64,000 nt of DNA from Limnanthes douglasii subsp. nivea (lineage: Eukaryota > Streptophyta > Magnoliopsida > Brassicales > Limnanthaceae), in NCBI GenBank assembly GCA_036936605.1, contig JAUPFV010000004.1, positions 68,968,352 through 69,032,351 of the forward strand, given 5' to 3'. The position numbers and the translations under genes are program-made. The notes under the pieces were generated by a model. That model was not told the DNA's origin. It did no database searches and saw nothing but the letters and a program-made list of their open reading frames with translations. Below, piece by piece: positions 1-10,420 of the stretch (the stretch's first letter is position 1; each line of letters starts with the position of its first letter).

Positions 1-2
1 CT

Positions 3-620
3 CAAGCGTTAAGAAGAGAACTAGACAGCATGGACATGGCTGAGAATGAATCCGTTGATGAGTATACCAGAAAGATGACCATGATAGTCGGTAAGATAAG
101 GTCTGTTGGAGCAAACGTTGACAACAGTTATGTCATCGAAAAATTGCTAAGATCGGTGTCATCAAAATTTATGTCAGTGGCCACGACAATTGAAGAGTTT
201 GGTGATATCTCCTCCAAGTCTCTAGAAGAAATCATAGGCTCTTTAAAAGCCTTTGAAGATAAGATGACAAAGTTTGAAGAAAAGAAAGGTGTTGAAAAAA
301 TCTTGTACGCGAAGACAGATATGCAAAACAGGGATCAAGGCAGTCCGAGTAACAGAGAAAGAGGCCTAGGAAATGGAGGAGGCCGAGACAGGGAAAAGGG
401 TCGAGGCAAAAATAATTCCAGCAAGGAAGGTGAGAGACATAAGAAACATGATTCCACCTTTGACATAAAAAGGGTCAAATGTTACAACTGTCATAAATAT
501 GGTCATTTTGCTGTAAATTGTGGGTACAAGACAGAAAAAAATCTTCACTTAATTCATCAAGTGGAGGAAGAAGCTACGTTGCTTGCAGCGGAGATAAACT
601 TCGATACTTCTGTTAAATGA
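3..620 (+). pseudogene. Ty1/copia gag remnant (5' end outside window)
   Basis: Reading frame open from the left edge of the window to a TGA at 618-620; it is already open before the first ATG at 30, so the true start lies outside. The text resembles the capsid-like region of plant copia gag (UBN2-type, a run of acidic and basic helices), followed by a Gly/Arg/Lys-rich basic linker. Counting from the ATG at 30, a CCHC zinc knuckle C-x2-C-x4-H-x4-C sits at residues 151-164 (CYNCHKYGHFAVNC). In intact copia elements gag runs on into protease, integrase and reverse transcriptase in one frame; here it stops about 30 residues after the knuckle and no pol text follows. I therefore read it as a deleted, non-autonomous relic. 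Known: this knuckle binds element RNA in packaging. Inference: no remaining function. Confidence 0.75.
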
Positions 621-952
621 GAAGTCAGATTTGAAGATGGATGATCCAGTGACTACAAAATTAAGGGAGAGAAATGTAAGATTAAATAATGTAGTCAGGA
701 TTTCGGAAAAAAAGAAACGCCAAACATGGCCTTGATAGATAGGATCAAACAGTTTGAAGCCGTTTTATTCCGTTTATGTTTCAGTTATTCTACAATGTAA
801 TATATAAGATATTATGTTAGTGAAATGAATTAACCCTTTCACATAAACTTTGTTGTCTCTGTTTCATTTTTTTAACGCAATCCTACATTCTAAAGAAACA
901 GACGGATTAAAATCCTATATTCACACAAATACAGGAGGATTAAAATCCATCA
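621..952. other. LTR-like / 3' element remnant and left flank of the array
   Basis: AT-rich noncoding DNA after gag. A purine-rich tract near 662-673 is followed by TGTAAGATT, an arrangement like a polypurine tract meeting a 3' LTR, and a TATA-like ATATATAAG lies near 800-812. No second LTR is visible in the window, so the LTR assignment is weak. The words GATTAAAATCC occur twice near 905-950. At about 953 the sequence switches abruptly into the tandem unit, inside an exon. Confidence 0.3.
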
Positions 953-1471
953 AGTCAAAGGAACAAATCACAAGCGGGAGAAACCTTTGAACCTGCAAAT
1001 GATAGAACAATGTTTCTCACTTTCTCAAAAGGGTATCCTCTTTCACACATACAAGTCAGAGAATTTTTTACAAGGTCAGTATATCCCACATAATTTTGTA
1101 AAGTTCTTTAAAGGCCTGTCAATCAAAACATAATTCGTATAACAAAATTTTGAAAAAAGAAACTGTTACTTATTAATGAAGTTAATTTCCAGTAAAAATG
1201 CATTTGTAGGTCAGTACATACATATAATCTGTCTCTGTGCTTTGCTCCTTCTGAAACTTTTTATACTAATGTTTAAAATACTGCTATAACAGGAAATTTG
1301 GGGATTGCATAGAAACTATTCATATGCAAAGAGTAGATGTACGTGAGCAGTCGCTGTATGCACGATGTTGTGCTCCGAACTGCTCCAATGCTCCAAGCAG
1401 TGCTTGGCGGAGTCGCCAAGGCCAAGTTTACTATTAATGGCAAGCATGTTCGGGCTCGCAAATATGTCTAA
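953..1471 (+). pseudogene. RRM-like gene, 3' remnant at array edge
   Basis: Only the last 122 bases of exon 1 (953-1074), the intron (GT at 1075, AG at 1291-1292) and exon 2 (1293 to the family stop at 1469-1471) are present; the 5' part was lost at the array boundary. Exon 2 also has an extra A (cacgAtgttg, about 1363) compared with intact copies, which shifts the frame and ends translation at TAA 1435-1437. The same one-base insertion recurs in the copy at 55690-56706. Confidence 0.85.
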
Positions 1472-2672
1472 ACCTATCCGATAGTGTTGGAGGATTAATA
1501 CATCATTCCGCCTTTGGTTCAAAGTGCAACAAATGAGTTTATTTTTTGTCCGTGTTTTAATTTTCTTTCAGTGTAGGGTTCTTCTTCTTCATTTATAAAA
1601 AATAAAATTTTGATGAAGATTTTGGTTTTAAAACAAAGTGTATGAGTATTGGTTGGAGATGGGTATTTTCTACCGTCCAAATACGTAATATAATAGGTTT
1701 TCTTTTTCATAACTTTCTTGGACTCCGTTTCCATATGTAGCATTTGATTTATCTTCAGTTTCAAATTATATTTTTTTATATTAAAAATCGGATATGGCCA
1801 TGAATAGAGCAACGACCATTTCTATGATAAAAGTTTTAATTATATTATTTTTTATTTAGTCCGTTGTTAATCAAATAACGTTAGAAATCAAAATGCGCCA
1901 CTTCAGACACAAAACAAAAATAAAAAAATCAAAAATAGAAAAAATGGGTAAACAATAATGTCTATCTCTGCGGATGCTAACTTAAGAAAAAACGTTATAA
2001 TGGTTGTTCGTGTAATGGATCTAATATTGTAAACCTCGTGAATAATGGACTCATTCTCAAAAAATATTTTATATGATACCAATATCTTTTGGTCACTATC
2101 ACCAATTAAACGTTTCCTTCATCTTATTTTGTCAAATACCCTTAAGGCATCCACTTGATGGGAACCCCAATTCGTTTTAGAGAATCTCTTTTTTGTCTAA
2201 GTGATACAGCCTTAGAATTATATAAGTTGGATTCTCGTGTGTAGTTATTATATTTAGCAACAAAACAATAGCTTTGGCTAAATATAATTGTATGTAACTT
2301 AAAATATTATTATAAATTAACATTCTTATTTTTATATAACAAAATAAGAATTGTTTAGCAACCAACTTTTTTTATTTGTCATAATTTTATTTTAATTTTT
2401 CTTATTTATAAATTAAATATTTCTAATTGACCAATTAAAATATTAAAATTCTATTTATAAATTTAATATTTGTAATTAATTAATTATAATATTAAATTTA
2501 AATAACGAGAGTTCTCTCGCCAAGTAAATTCAAATTATAAGCTAAAATAGATACTCAAACAAATAATATATATATATATATATATAATGTTTACAAAAAC
2601 TAGGCTTTATAAGAACAACTATTAAATACTATATTTATCAAAATTAATAAATCACATAAAATCTAACACATT

Positions 2673-2945
2673 TCAACAACCAATTTGGTGGGTCACTACT
2701 ATTGAGATTGGTGGCTTTAAAAACAGCGTTAATGAATTTTTTTTATTCGATTTTTTGAATTGTTTATCTTGTTCACTATCCTTTAATTGCATAACTTCTC
2801 TATTTTTTGACGAAGAAGATATAGTAAATTGAGAATTATTTGACTGAGAACAAAATCTACCAAGACTAGGAATAACATTACCCGGTTTTAAACTAATCTT
2901 AATATTTGTTGAAACATTCGGATACGAATCAGATAAAGAAGTATC
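2673..2945 (-). pseudogene. Minus-strand decayed gene, last exon only (unit 1)
   Basis: Open for 91 codons up to TGA at 2673-2675 (complement). It is the short-unit version of the exon described at 9067-9381: the upstream exon start and all further upstream coding-like text were removed with the 1081-bp segment. Confidence 0.35.
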
Positions 2946-5900
2946 ATAAGTTATGGTCAGTTATCGAACAGATAAAACCAAGTAACGAGAAATTTTGTAC
3001 TATAAATGGAGGGATACGTAAGATACCAAACCGAGTAAGAAGTAAATAATAGGTTTAGGTTTGATAGATGATTTATGTCAAAACCTTCATAAATATTTCT
3101 AAACAACTTCTAATAACTAGTAGAATATACAAAAGAGTGAAATACAAAAGAGAAACGTGAGTAAGCATGCAACAAAAAAAGAAATTAAAATGTAATTAGA
3201 AAATCTTATATTATGTGTGTTCATCCAGCTTCATTCGATTTGACCATACTCTTGTTCAGTTAAATATTATGTTTTCTCGGTTACAGAAATTAAGGTGGTT
3301 TTTCAATGGTGGTTTTCCGACGAATGGGTTTTTCGAGTTTCTAAATATTAATATTTGTGAGGAAATTTAGAAACCATATAGATATTCTCGGAATTTTTGA
3401 GCTAAGCATTATACGATGAGTATTGTGCAGTATCCATTAGTAGTTAGATGGGTAGGAAATATGCAAACATTTAACAAATCTTGGATGAATCTAGAAAGAG
3501 GTAATCAAAGACCCAATGATATACGGAAATAAAGAAACAGGCTTCTTCTTTTCTGTTTTGATAGATTAATTCATCAGTTTAGAAACACGAGTAGTATATC
3601 ATCAGGAAACCCTTATTCATTTTCAACGAGTTGTGTTCTTCTTCAGTCATATTCTTCAAGGTTCTAAATAATTTACCAAAAAGTTAGTTTATAAATTATT
3701 TTTCCAAAATCTACACGAGAAGGTTTGTTCATTACTTGTTTGGAAGGTCTTTTTCTTTTAAGAACCATTTATGGATAAAAAGAAGAAACTTTATCGGTAG
3801 GGTTTTCAAACTGATTAAGTCTCTATTTTTTTTTTAACAAAAGATCATGAAAACAAAATTTTAGGCCCAACAAGGGGTTCATGAGAAGAGGAATTAATGT
3901 TAATACTACAGTTCAAATGGTGAAGTGTGAAGTAAGAATTTCTATTACGAAATTAGGGATTTACCAACAAATCAATAATATTTATTATATTATAACCATA
4001 TTTTATTAGAAATCAGAACATGCATGAAAAAGATAAAGAGAGGAATCGATGTAGAAAATACCTATCGAAAGGATTCGAATACGAAGATGGATTTTTCGAT
4101 ATAATTATGGATTTACTTGCATAAAATCTGAGTCGTTTGATAAAAGTAGGATCAATGGTAAAATAGAGTTCATATATTTAAAAATAATAAAACGATTTAA
4201 TTTTCTAAATAGTGAAATGATTTTTAAATGCTTCTGAATTCATAAGTGGTTAATATTATAATTAATTACACATATAAGTGATTTAGTAAAATTTTGTGAA
4301 TGCCATAACTTTTAAATAAAATTAACTCTTAATGTTACCTTCTTTACTTATTTAGTAGTGTTTAAAAATTGTTTTAGAAAATTAAATCATGGACTAGAGG
4401 AGCCGTTATAATCTTATATTCTATAGATGGTATATATAGTTTATAATGACGATGTAAATATATAGCTAAAATAACAAAAATATAACATGCATTTCATAAG
4501 AGAAAAACGAAAAACGAAAGACAGGGTCGAATATATACGAGATGATGATCACAAAAATACAAGATGCGGGTTGCGAAATAAAACACAAGTCCAAATTCAT
4601 AGGGTGAAGAGAAAGTGAGCTAAAATGGAAAAAGAGAAGTGGAAAAGTATGATTAGGATTGTATGACAAAAATAATTTTGTACCAAAAATTCTGAAGAAT
4701 GGATAACAAAAACAAAAAATACAACTAAGAAGAAGGAGAATGATTAGGAGGAAATTATCGTTAAAACTATATTGTGGATATATTTGTAATTTTAAGAATG
4801 TATGATATTTAAATAACAATATAAAATTTTATGAGATTTCGTTAGAAATTATTCAGTTGGAAAATCGAATTAAAAATCATTAGCTATTGATATTTTTGTT
4901 TAAACAATAATCCTATTAAATATAAAAAAATGGAAAACAATTCTCAACCCAATATTAAAGCATTCAAAATAAATTTTAATGATTTTTAGAGTAACATTAA
5001 AATATGAAACTGTTTTTTTTTTTACTTGGTTTTATATTTGTGTCGAATACATTATTCAGAGTTCCTAAAAATTGACATCCAATTTTTAAATAAGGTTTCA
5101 TAAATAACCTCCTGCCAATTTTTAAATAAGGTGTCATCATGTTCACCAAAGGGATCCAATTTTCTGTTATTACGACTTTATAGATACTTAATTCAACTCA
5201 TGGTGAATATAGCCCTATTCTTTGATGGTATCAGACTTTATGTGGCTTCCCAATTGCTTTTAATACATCAAAAATTGCTTCCCCATTGTACATATATTCA
5301 AGTAAGTTTGCTAGAGAAATCCACATGAGTTATGGAAGATTCATACTTAAGGTTAAAGTGAGGGTTTCATTTTAAAACTTCATATGCGGAAATGCTTAGG
5401 GTCGCAAAGGGAATGATTACAATCACATATGGACCCACATTTCATTAGAACTTGTGGACTTATCATAATTTGGCTATTAACGAATGTTTTGAGTTGGACT
5501 AAAATCTTGTCATGTCTTGTGTTGTATAGCAAATTGACATGTTGCTTCCTTTCTTGATACGAGCATTGATGTCAAGTGATTCTTTTAATTTTCCAATAGT
5601 CGCTTCTGCATAGGTTTGGGTATTTGAAATAGATTATTGGTTTTTATTTTTTTGTAAATAAAGGTTTATTGAAAACGTTATATGGGCCTAAGATTGAGTG
5701 TTTGATGAGTAAAATACTGTGATTTTGTGACAAAACTAGCATTTAATAAGAAGCTATGATTTTGTGATAAAACTTACATTTTGTGGTTAATTGATTAGAA
5801 ACTTGATTTGAGAGAGGAGGAAAGTCCTCAACATTCAATAAATCCGAAGTGTTTTCGGAAATAATTTTGGATCTCGTGAAGATAATTTGAAAGGAGGGTG

Positions 5901-6535
5901 ATGGGCGGGTTTTCCTTTGTCGTGGGAGCTCGTCTCCTGCATTCTTAATAATGTGAATAAAGAAATGGTGGTGGTCGGCGCAAAAAAAATTAAGAAAAAA
6001 ATAAAGACTTCCATTCGGTTAGGTGTTCTACCGAATTAGTAGCTTTTCAAAGATATATTTTTTTCCAAAACATATTATTCATAACATGTCACAAAAGCAT
6101 TTATCTTTTTAAATATTTTAAACATTTAAAAACTATATTAATAGATTAGATGTTTTAAAGAAAATGCCTCAAAACAAATTGATATAATATTTAAAAAATG
6201 GTTGAAACCTCCTAAAAAACTATCTAATTTAAAAAGTCAATGAATTTGTAATATATATGAACCGAACAAAATCCAAAATTAAAAACAAAATTTTCAAACT
6301 TGAACTATTTATAAAAAACTTTAAAAGAAATATTCTAAAAAAAATCTATCCAATTTGCATTAACAAAATGATCCAACAAATATATAGGTTATTTTTTTTG
6401 GTTCGATAATAAATGTAATTATACATAAAGAGGACGTTAATCAAGATATTTGTGAAAGGTAGTTGATTTACATATATGTGCACAAAACAAATTGGTGTCT
6501 TTTGGAAAACATCACACCCTTACAATTGGTGCGTA

Positions 6536-6554
6536 AAACCCTAATGTATATATA
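6536..6554 (+). promoter_or_regulatory. Telo-box and TATA box of RRM-like gene copy A
   Basis: AAACCCTAA (6536-6544), the plant telo-box word, is followed directly by TATATATA (6547-6554). This sits about 220 bp before the ATG at 6772, a workable distance for a TATA box and a leader of about 190 bases. The same pair is conserved before every other copy: 14036, 21451, 28852, 49083, 55454 and 62963. Telo-boxes are known from promoters of ribosomal and translation-related plant genes; use here is inferred. Confidence 0.45.
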
Positions 6555-6771
6555 CCGTTGGAGAGCACACATTTTGCATATCCAAGTAAAAAGAAAAGTG
6601 TTTCTCATCAGTGCATTTGTCAATTACATCCAAATGAATTCCTCTGTAACAATTTGTTCTGTCCCTTCTCTTTATGAAAAAAATTATACTGTTTCAAAAG
6701 AATATTTTGAAGTTTTTTATGAAGTGGACATCATCCTTTTCACTAGATTCGTGTTGTACTTAGGGCGTGAC

Positions 6772-7787
6772 ATGGCAGAGTCAATCCAGGTGATGGGATT
6801 CCTCCTATTTCTGGAACACGAGGATAAGACACGGAACTTGGTGGCTGACTTGTGCGAAGATGACGATGAAACAATCAGCGCCCTAGCAGAGGAAGTGTCC
6901 TTATGTCTTAGATGCATCAAGAGTGAAGAGTGGCCTTTCATTGAAGGGCACGACGAGGGTATGATCCCTATTATTCAAAGTAGACTAAGGAACAAAAACC
7001 TTGATCTCAAATTCTTCCATTATCACCGAGTGGAGATCGTAGACACGGTTATGAAGAATGTGAACAACATTTGCTTGAGAGCATTTGCGGATGTCATTGC
7101 CAATATTACACAAAATCATTGTGGCCAAGTCATTAACCCACCTAATATTCACCCATCCTCCCCTGAAAATGAGATGTTTAATGGCATAAGTATCAGCCAA
7201 TATGGATATAACCATCCGGACATTATGCAGTCAGAAATATGTGCCCTTCGGGAGAGGGATATTCTGGAGAGTCAAAGGAACAAATCACAAGCGGGAGAAA
7301 CCTTTGAACCTGCAAATGATAGAACAATGTTTCTCACTTTCTCAAAAGGGTATCCTCTTTCACACATACAAGTCAGAGAATTTTTTACAAGGTCAGTATA
7401 TCCCACATAATTTTGTAAAGTTCTTTAAAGGCCTGTCAATCAAAACATAATTCGTATAACAAAATTTTGAAAAAAGAAACTGTTACTTATTAATGAAGTT
7501 AATTTCCAGTAAAAATGCATTTGTAGGTCAGTACATACATATAATCTGTCTCTGTGCTTTGCTCCTTCTGAAACTTTTTATACTAATGTTTAAAATACTG
7601 CTATAACAGGAAATTTGGGGATTGCATAGAAACTATTCATATGCAAAGAGTAGACGTACGTGAGCAGTCGCTGTATGCACGTGTTGTGCTCCGAACTGCT
7701 CCAATGCTCCAAGCAGTGCTTGGCGGAGTCGCCAAGGCCAAGTTCACTATTAATGGCAAGCATGTTCGGACTCGCAAATATGTCTAA
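6772..7787 (+). CDS. RRM-like domain protein, copy A (intact)
   Basis: Two exons, 6772-7391 and 7610-7787, with a GTCAGT donor and AACAG acceptor; the phase-2 join gives 265 residues. Residues 5-110 are Leu/Val-rich and probably helical, with an acidic stretch near 29-33. Residues 112-180 form a polar linker. Residues 184-265 read as an RRM-like fold: TMFLTF (185-190) in the beta-1/RNP2 place, LYARVVL (228-234) in the beta-3/RNP1 place, then a helix and a final strand ending HVRTRKYV. The aromatic RNP1 residues of a classical RRM are poorly kept, so RNA binding is uncertain. I chose the ATG at 6772 for its context (gacATGGCA) and because the indel in copies B and C lies just upstream. However, the frame is open upstream and in-frame ATGs at 6634 and 6544 could extend the N-terminus by 46 or 76 residues. 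I associate this architecture with an expanded Brassicaceae family of unknown role; that is from memory and inferred. Confidence 0.7.
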
Positions 7788-7916
7788 ACCTATCCGATAC
7801 TGTTGGAGGATTAATACATCATTCCGCCTTTGGTTCAAAGTGCAACAAATGAGTTTATTTTTTGTCCGTGTTTTAATTTTCTTTCAGTGTAGGGTTCTTC
7901 TTCTTCATTTATAAAA

Positions 7917-7922
7917 AATAAA
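7917..7922 (+). terminator. Possible polyadenylation signal of copy A
   Basis: AATAAA lies 130 bases after the stop codon at 7785-7787, inside an A/T-rich 3' region, and is conserved in the other units. Position and sequence fit a plant near-upstream element, but such words are common in AT-rich DNA. Confidence 0.3.
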
Positions 7923-9066
7923 ATTTTGATGAAGATTTTGGTTTTAAAACAAAGTGCATGAGTATTGGTTGGAGATGGGTATTTTCTACCGTCCAAATAC
8001 GTAATATAATAGGTTTTCTTTTTCATAACTTTCTTGGACTCCGTTTCCATATGTAGCATTTGATTTATCTTCAGTTTCAAATTATATTTTTTTATATTAA
8101 AAATCGGATATGGCCATGAATAGAGCAACGACCATTTCTATGATAAAAGTTTTAATTATATTATTTTTTATTTAGTCCGTTGTTAATCAAATAACGTTAG
8201 AAATCAAAATGCGCCACTTCAGACACAAAACACAATAAAAAAATCAAAAATAGAAAAAATGGGTAAACAATAATGTCTATCTCTGCGGATGCTAACTTAA
8301 GAAAAAACGTTTCACTGTGATAAAAGAATGTGACAATTATCTTTTCTATAACCCTAGAGATCTAGTTATAGTGGATTAAATGGATAACATATAATGGTTG
8401 TTCGTGTAATGGATCTAATATTGTAAACCTCGTGAATAATGGACTCATTCTCAAAAAATATTTTATATGATACCAATATCTTTTGGTCACTATCACCAAA
8501 TAAACGTTTCCTTCATCTTATTTTGTCAAATACCCTTAAGGCATCCACTTGATGGGAACCCAATTCGTTTTAGAGAATCTCTTTTTTGTCTAAGTGATAC
8601 AGCCTTAGAATTATATAAGTTGGATTCTCGTGTGTAGTTATTATATTTAGCAACAAAACAATAGCTTTGGCTAAATATAATTGTATGTAACTTAAAATAT
8701 TATTATAAATTAACATTCTTATTTTTATATAACAAAATAAGAATTGTTTAGCAACCAACTTTTTTTATTTGCATAATTTTATTTTAATTTTTCTTATTTA
8801 TAAATTAAATATTTCTAATTGACCAATTAAAATATTAAAATTCTATTTATAAATTTAATATTTGTAATTAATTAATTATAATATTAAATTTAAATAACGA
8901 GAGTTCTCTCGCCAAGTAAATTCAAATTATAAGCTAAAATAGATACTCAAACAAATAATATATATATATATATATATATAATGTTTACAAAAACTAGGCT
9001 TTATAAGAACAACTATTAAATACTATATTTATAAAAATTAATAAATCACATAAAATCTAACACATT

Positions 9067-9381
9067 TCAACAACCAATTTGGGGGGTCACTACTATTGAG
9101 ATTGGTGGCTTTAAAAACAGCGTTAATGAATTTTTTTTATTCGATTTTTTGAATTGTTTATCTTGTTCACTATCCTTTAATTGCATAACTTCTCTATTTT
9201 TTGACGAAGAAGATATAGTAAATTGAGAATTATTTGACTGAGAAAAAAATCTACCAAGACTAGGAATAACATTACCCGGTTTTAAACTAATCTTAATATT
9301 TGTTGAAACATTCGGATACGAATCAGATAAAGAAGTATCGGGAGCACTTTTGTTTTTGTGATATAAATCAGAAATAAAGTA
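9067..9381 (-). pseudogene. Minus-strand decayed gene, last exon (unit 2)
   Basis: Reading leftward, a splice-acceptor-like TTTCTTTAG ends at 9382, followed by 104 codons without a stop up to TGA at 9067-9069. The text is protein-like (polar, Ser/Asn/Lys-rich, with SSSSKNREVMQLKDSEQDK and LTLFLKPP), not the Leu/Phe/Ile noise that AT-rich DNA gives in other frames. It has no ATG of its own and would need an upstream exon. I do not recognise the family. The same exon is open in units 3, 4, 5 and 7. Either it decayed only recently or it is a piece of a gene moved here. Confidence 0.4.
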
Positions 9382-10420
9382 CTAAAGAAAATACGAAATT
9401 CACGAGTCGTGAATGAGGAGATAAGAAGATCATATAAAATAAAATCACAAATGATGCAACCTATGTATATAGAAAATGAAAAATTAATATTCATATTAAT
9501 CATGTATAATTTTTAAAAATAACTGCATCAAAATGATTATGTCAAATTAAATAATTATATATAAGTCAATAATAAAATATACTACATAGTAATGTATATA
9601 CATGCACAAATGACAAAGTTACAAGAAATTTATCTTCAAATTCAGGTAACGAAGAGAGAAATATAATAAAGAATAACCGAAACCAACCAATAAATTGAGT
9701 CATGAATGAGTTTTAGAAAGATTTGTAATGTTCATCAAAAAATTAATTGTTTGCTCGCCAAAAGAGGTGGAATTTAGTTTTCAACAAAACTTCATCAAAA
9801 GTGGAAGGATTTTTCTTGCTAGAAGGAGGGAACTTGTCAAAAGTAGTATGATTTTATTCTTCATAGCATGGATTGCATCATAAACTGAAGCATTCTTATT
9901 GTTAGGTCAAAGTATTCGCCAGAGGTGGTGATATTTTTATTACTAGTAACAACGGTTGTATTAGGGTAGAAGTATTTTTCTTATTGGGAGCAGAGAACTC
10001 GTGAGAAATAGAAAGACATTTCTTCTTGAAAACTGGCACCACGTCGAATCTTTTTGAGTCTTCGTATCTTTTCCTTGAGAGATTCTTCTAGTTGTGCAGT
10101 TTTCCTTTGAGAAGTGTTAAGATTGTCATTATTATGAAAAGGATTAATAACACGGTCATGTTTTATTTTTTCGCAGATAAAGTTGTTGAGAGTATCATCA
10201 AAATCAACATCTTGGAGACATTATTATGCATTATGGTCACGTTTATTTTTCCGACAAACAATCTTGTTAGGAGAAGCATCATAAATACTTGTTTATGTTT
10301 TCTTAGAACATTCAATCTGAAACCGAATTCGTTTTTGTTACACATTCGTTGAAGAAGAATACCTTGAACATATTAAGTAGTAGTTTCTTCTCCGGCTGTA
10401 GTAGGAGTAATATTTCCATC
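9340..10420. other. 1081-bp presence/absence segment (unit 2)
   Basis: Present in units 2, 3, 4, 5 and 7 (also 16751-17831, 24164-25244, 31712-32792 and 58272-59352), always 1081 bp, and cleanly absent in units 1 and 6. ATC precedes the segment and is also its last three bases, so absence is a deletion across 3-bp microhomology, or presence is an insertion with a 3-bp duplication. I see no terminal inverted repeats, and the minus-strand gene crosses the left breakpoint, so deletion is the better reading. Confidence 0.8.
9700..10420 (-). pseudogene. Minus-strand coding-like remnant upstream of last exon (unit 2)
   Basis: The minus strand shows protein-like text in shifting frames broken by stops, for example DVDFDDTLNNF, LEESLKEKIRRLKK (a likely charged helix), SAPNKKNTST and PSSKKNPSTFDEVLLKTK. 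The words around KKN-x-ST occur twice, hinting at internal repeats. It continues the gene whose last exon is 9067-9381. The frameshifts and double stops are shared by all long units I read, so it was broken before the array expanded. Family not recognised. Confidence 0.35.

Larger units (their letters stand above)
953..7270 (+). repeat. Array unit 1 (short form, 6.3 kb)
   Basis: Starts in exon 1 of the RRM-like gene. It lacks the 1081-bp segment (junction at 2945/2946) and a separate stretch of about 79 bp near 1995 that all other complete units keep. Between the gene remnant (to 1471) and the next gene's promoter (6536) I recognise only the minus-strand exon at 2673-2945. The rest is AT-rich DNA including a 12-bp inverted repeat (2247-2258 / 2277-2288), an AT microsatellite (about 2566-2586) and a duplicated word ccaatttttaaataaggt near 5078 and 5115. 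Confidence 0.9.

Noticed and set aside
4466..4819. 117-codon minus-strand ORF repeated in most units (Phe/Leu/Ile-rich)
   Set aside because: Composition is what AT-rich DNA yields in any open frame; no start context, no splice partner, and in unit 2 it is shortened without consequence.
5131..5328. 65-codon plus-strand ORF repeated in each unit
   Set aside because: Begins at GTG, not ATG. The ATG in the neighbouring frame stops after 14 codons. Conserved only because the units are recent copies.
6717..6941. Minus-strand ORFs opposite RRM-like exon 1 (74 and 76 codons)
   Set aside because: Shadows of the coding exon on the other strand.
7096..7203. 97-bp segment absent from copies B and C considered as a retained intron
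   Set aside because: No GT-AG ends; it is bounded by GCCAATAT direct repeats and its removal breaks the frame, so it is a deletion in B and C.
7835..8128. 97-codon minus-strand ORF repeated after each RRM-like gene
   Set aside because: Lies antisense to the gene's 3' region, low-complexity Lys/Ile-rich text, no recognisable domain; truncated in units 5 and 7.
9340..10420. 1081-bp segment considered as a small transposon insertion
   Set aside because: No terminal inverted repeats, only 3-bp matching ends, and the minus-strand gene runs across its left edge.
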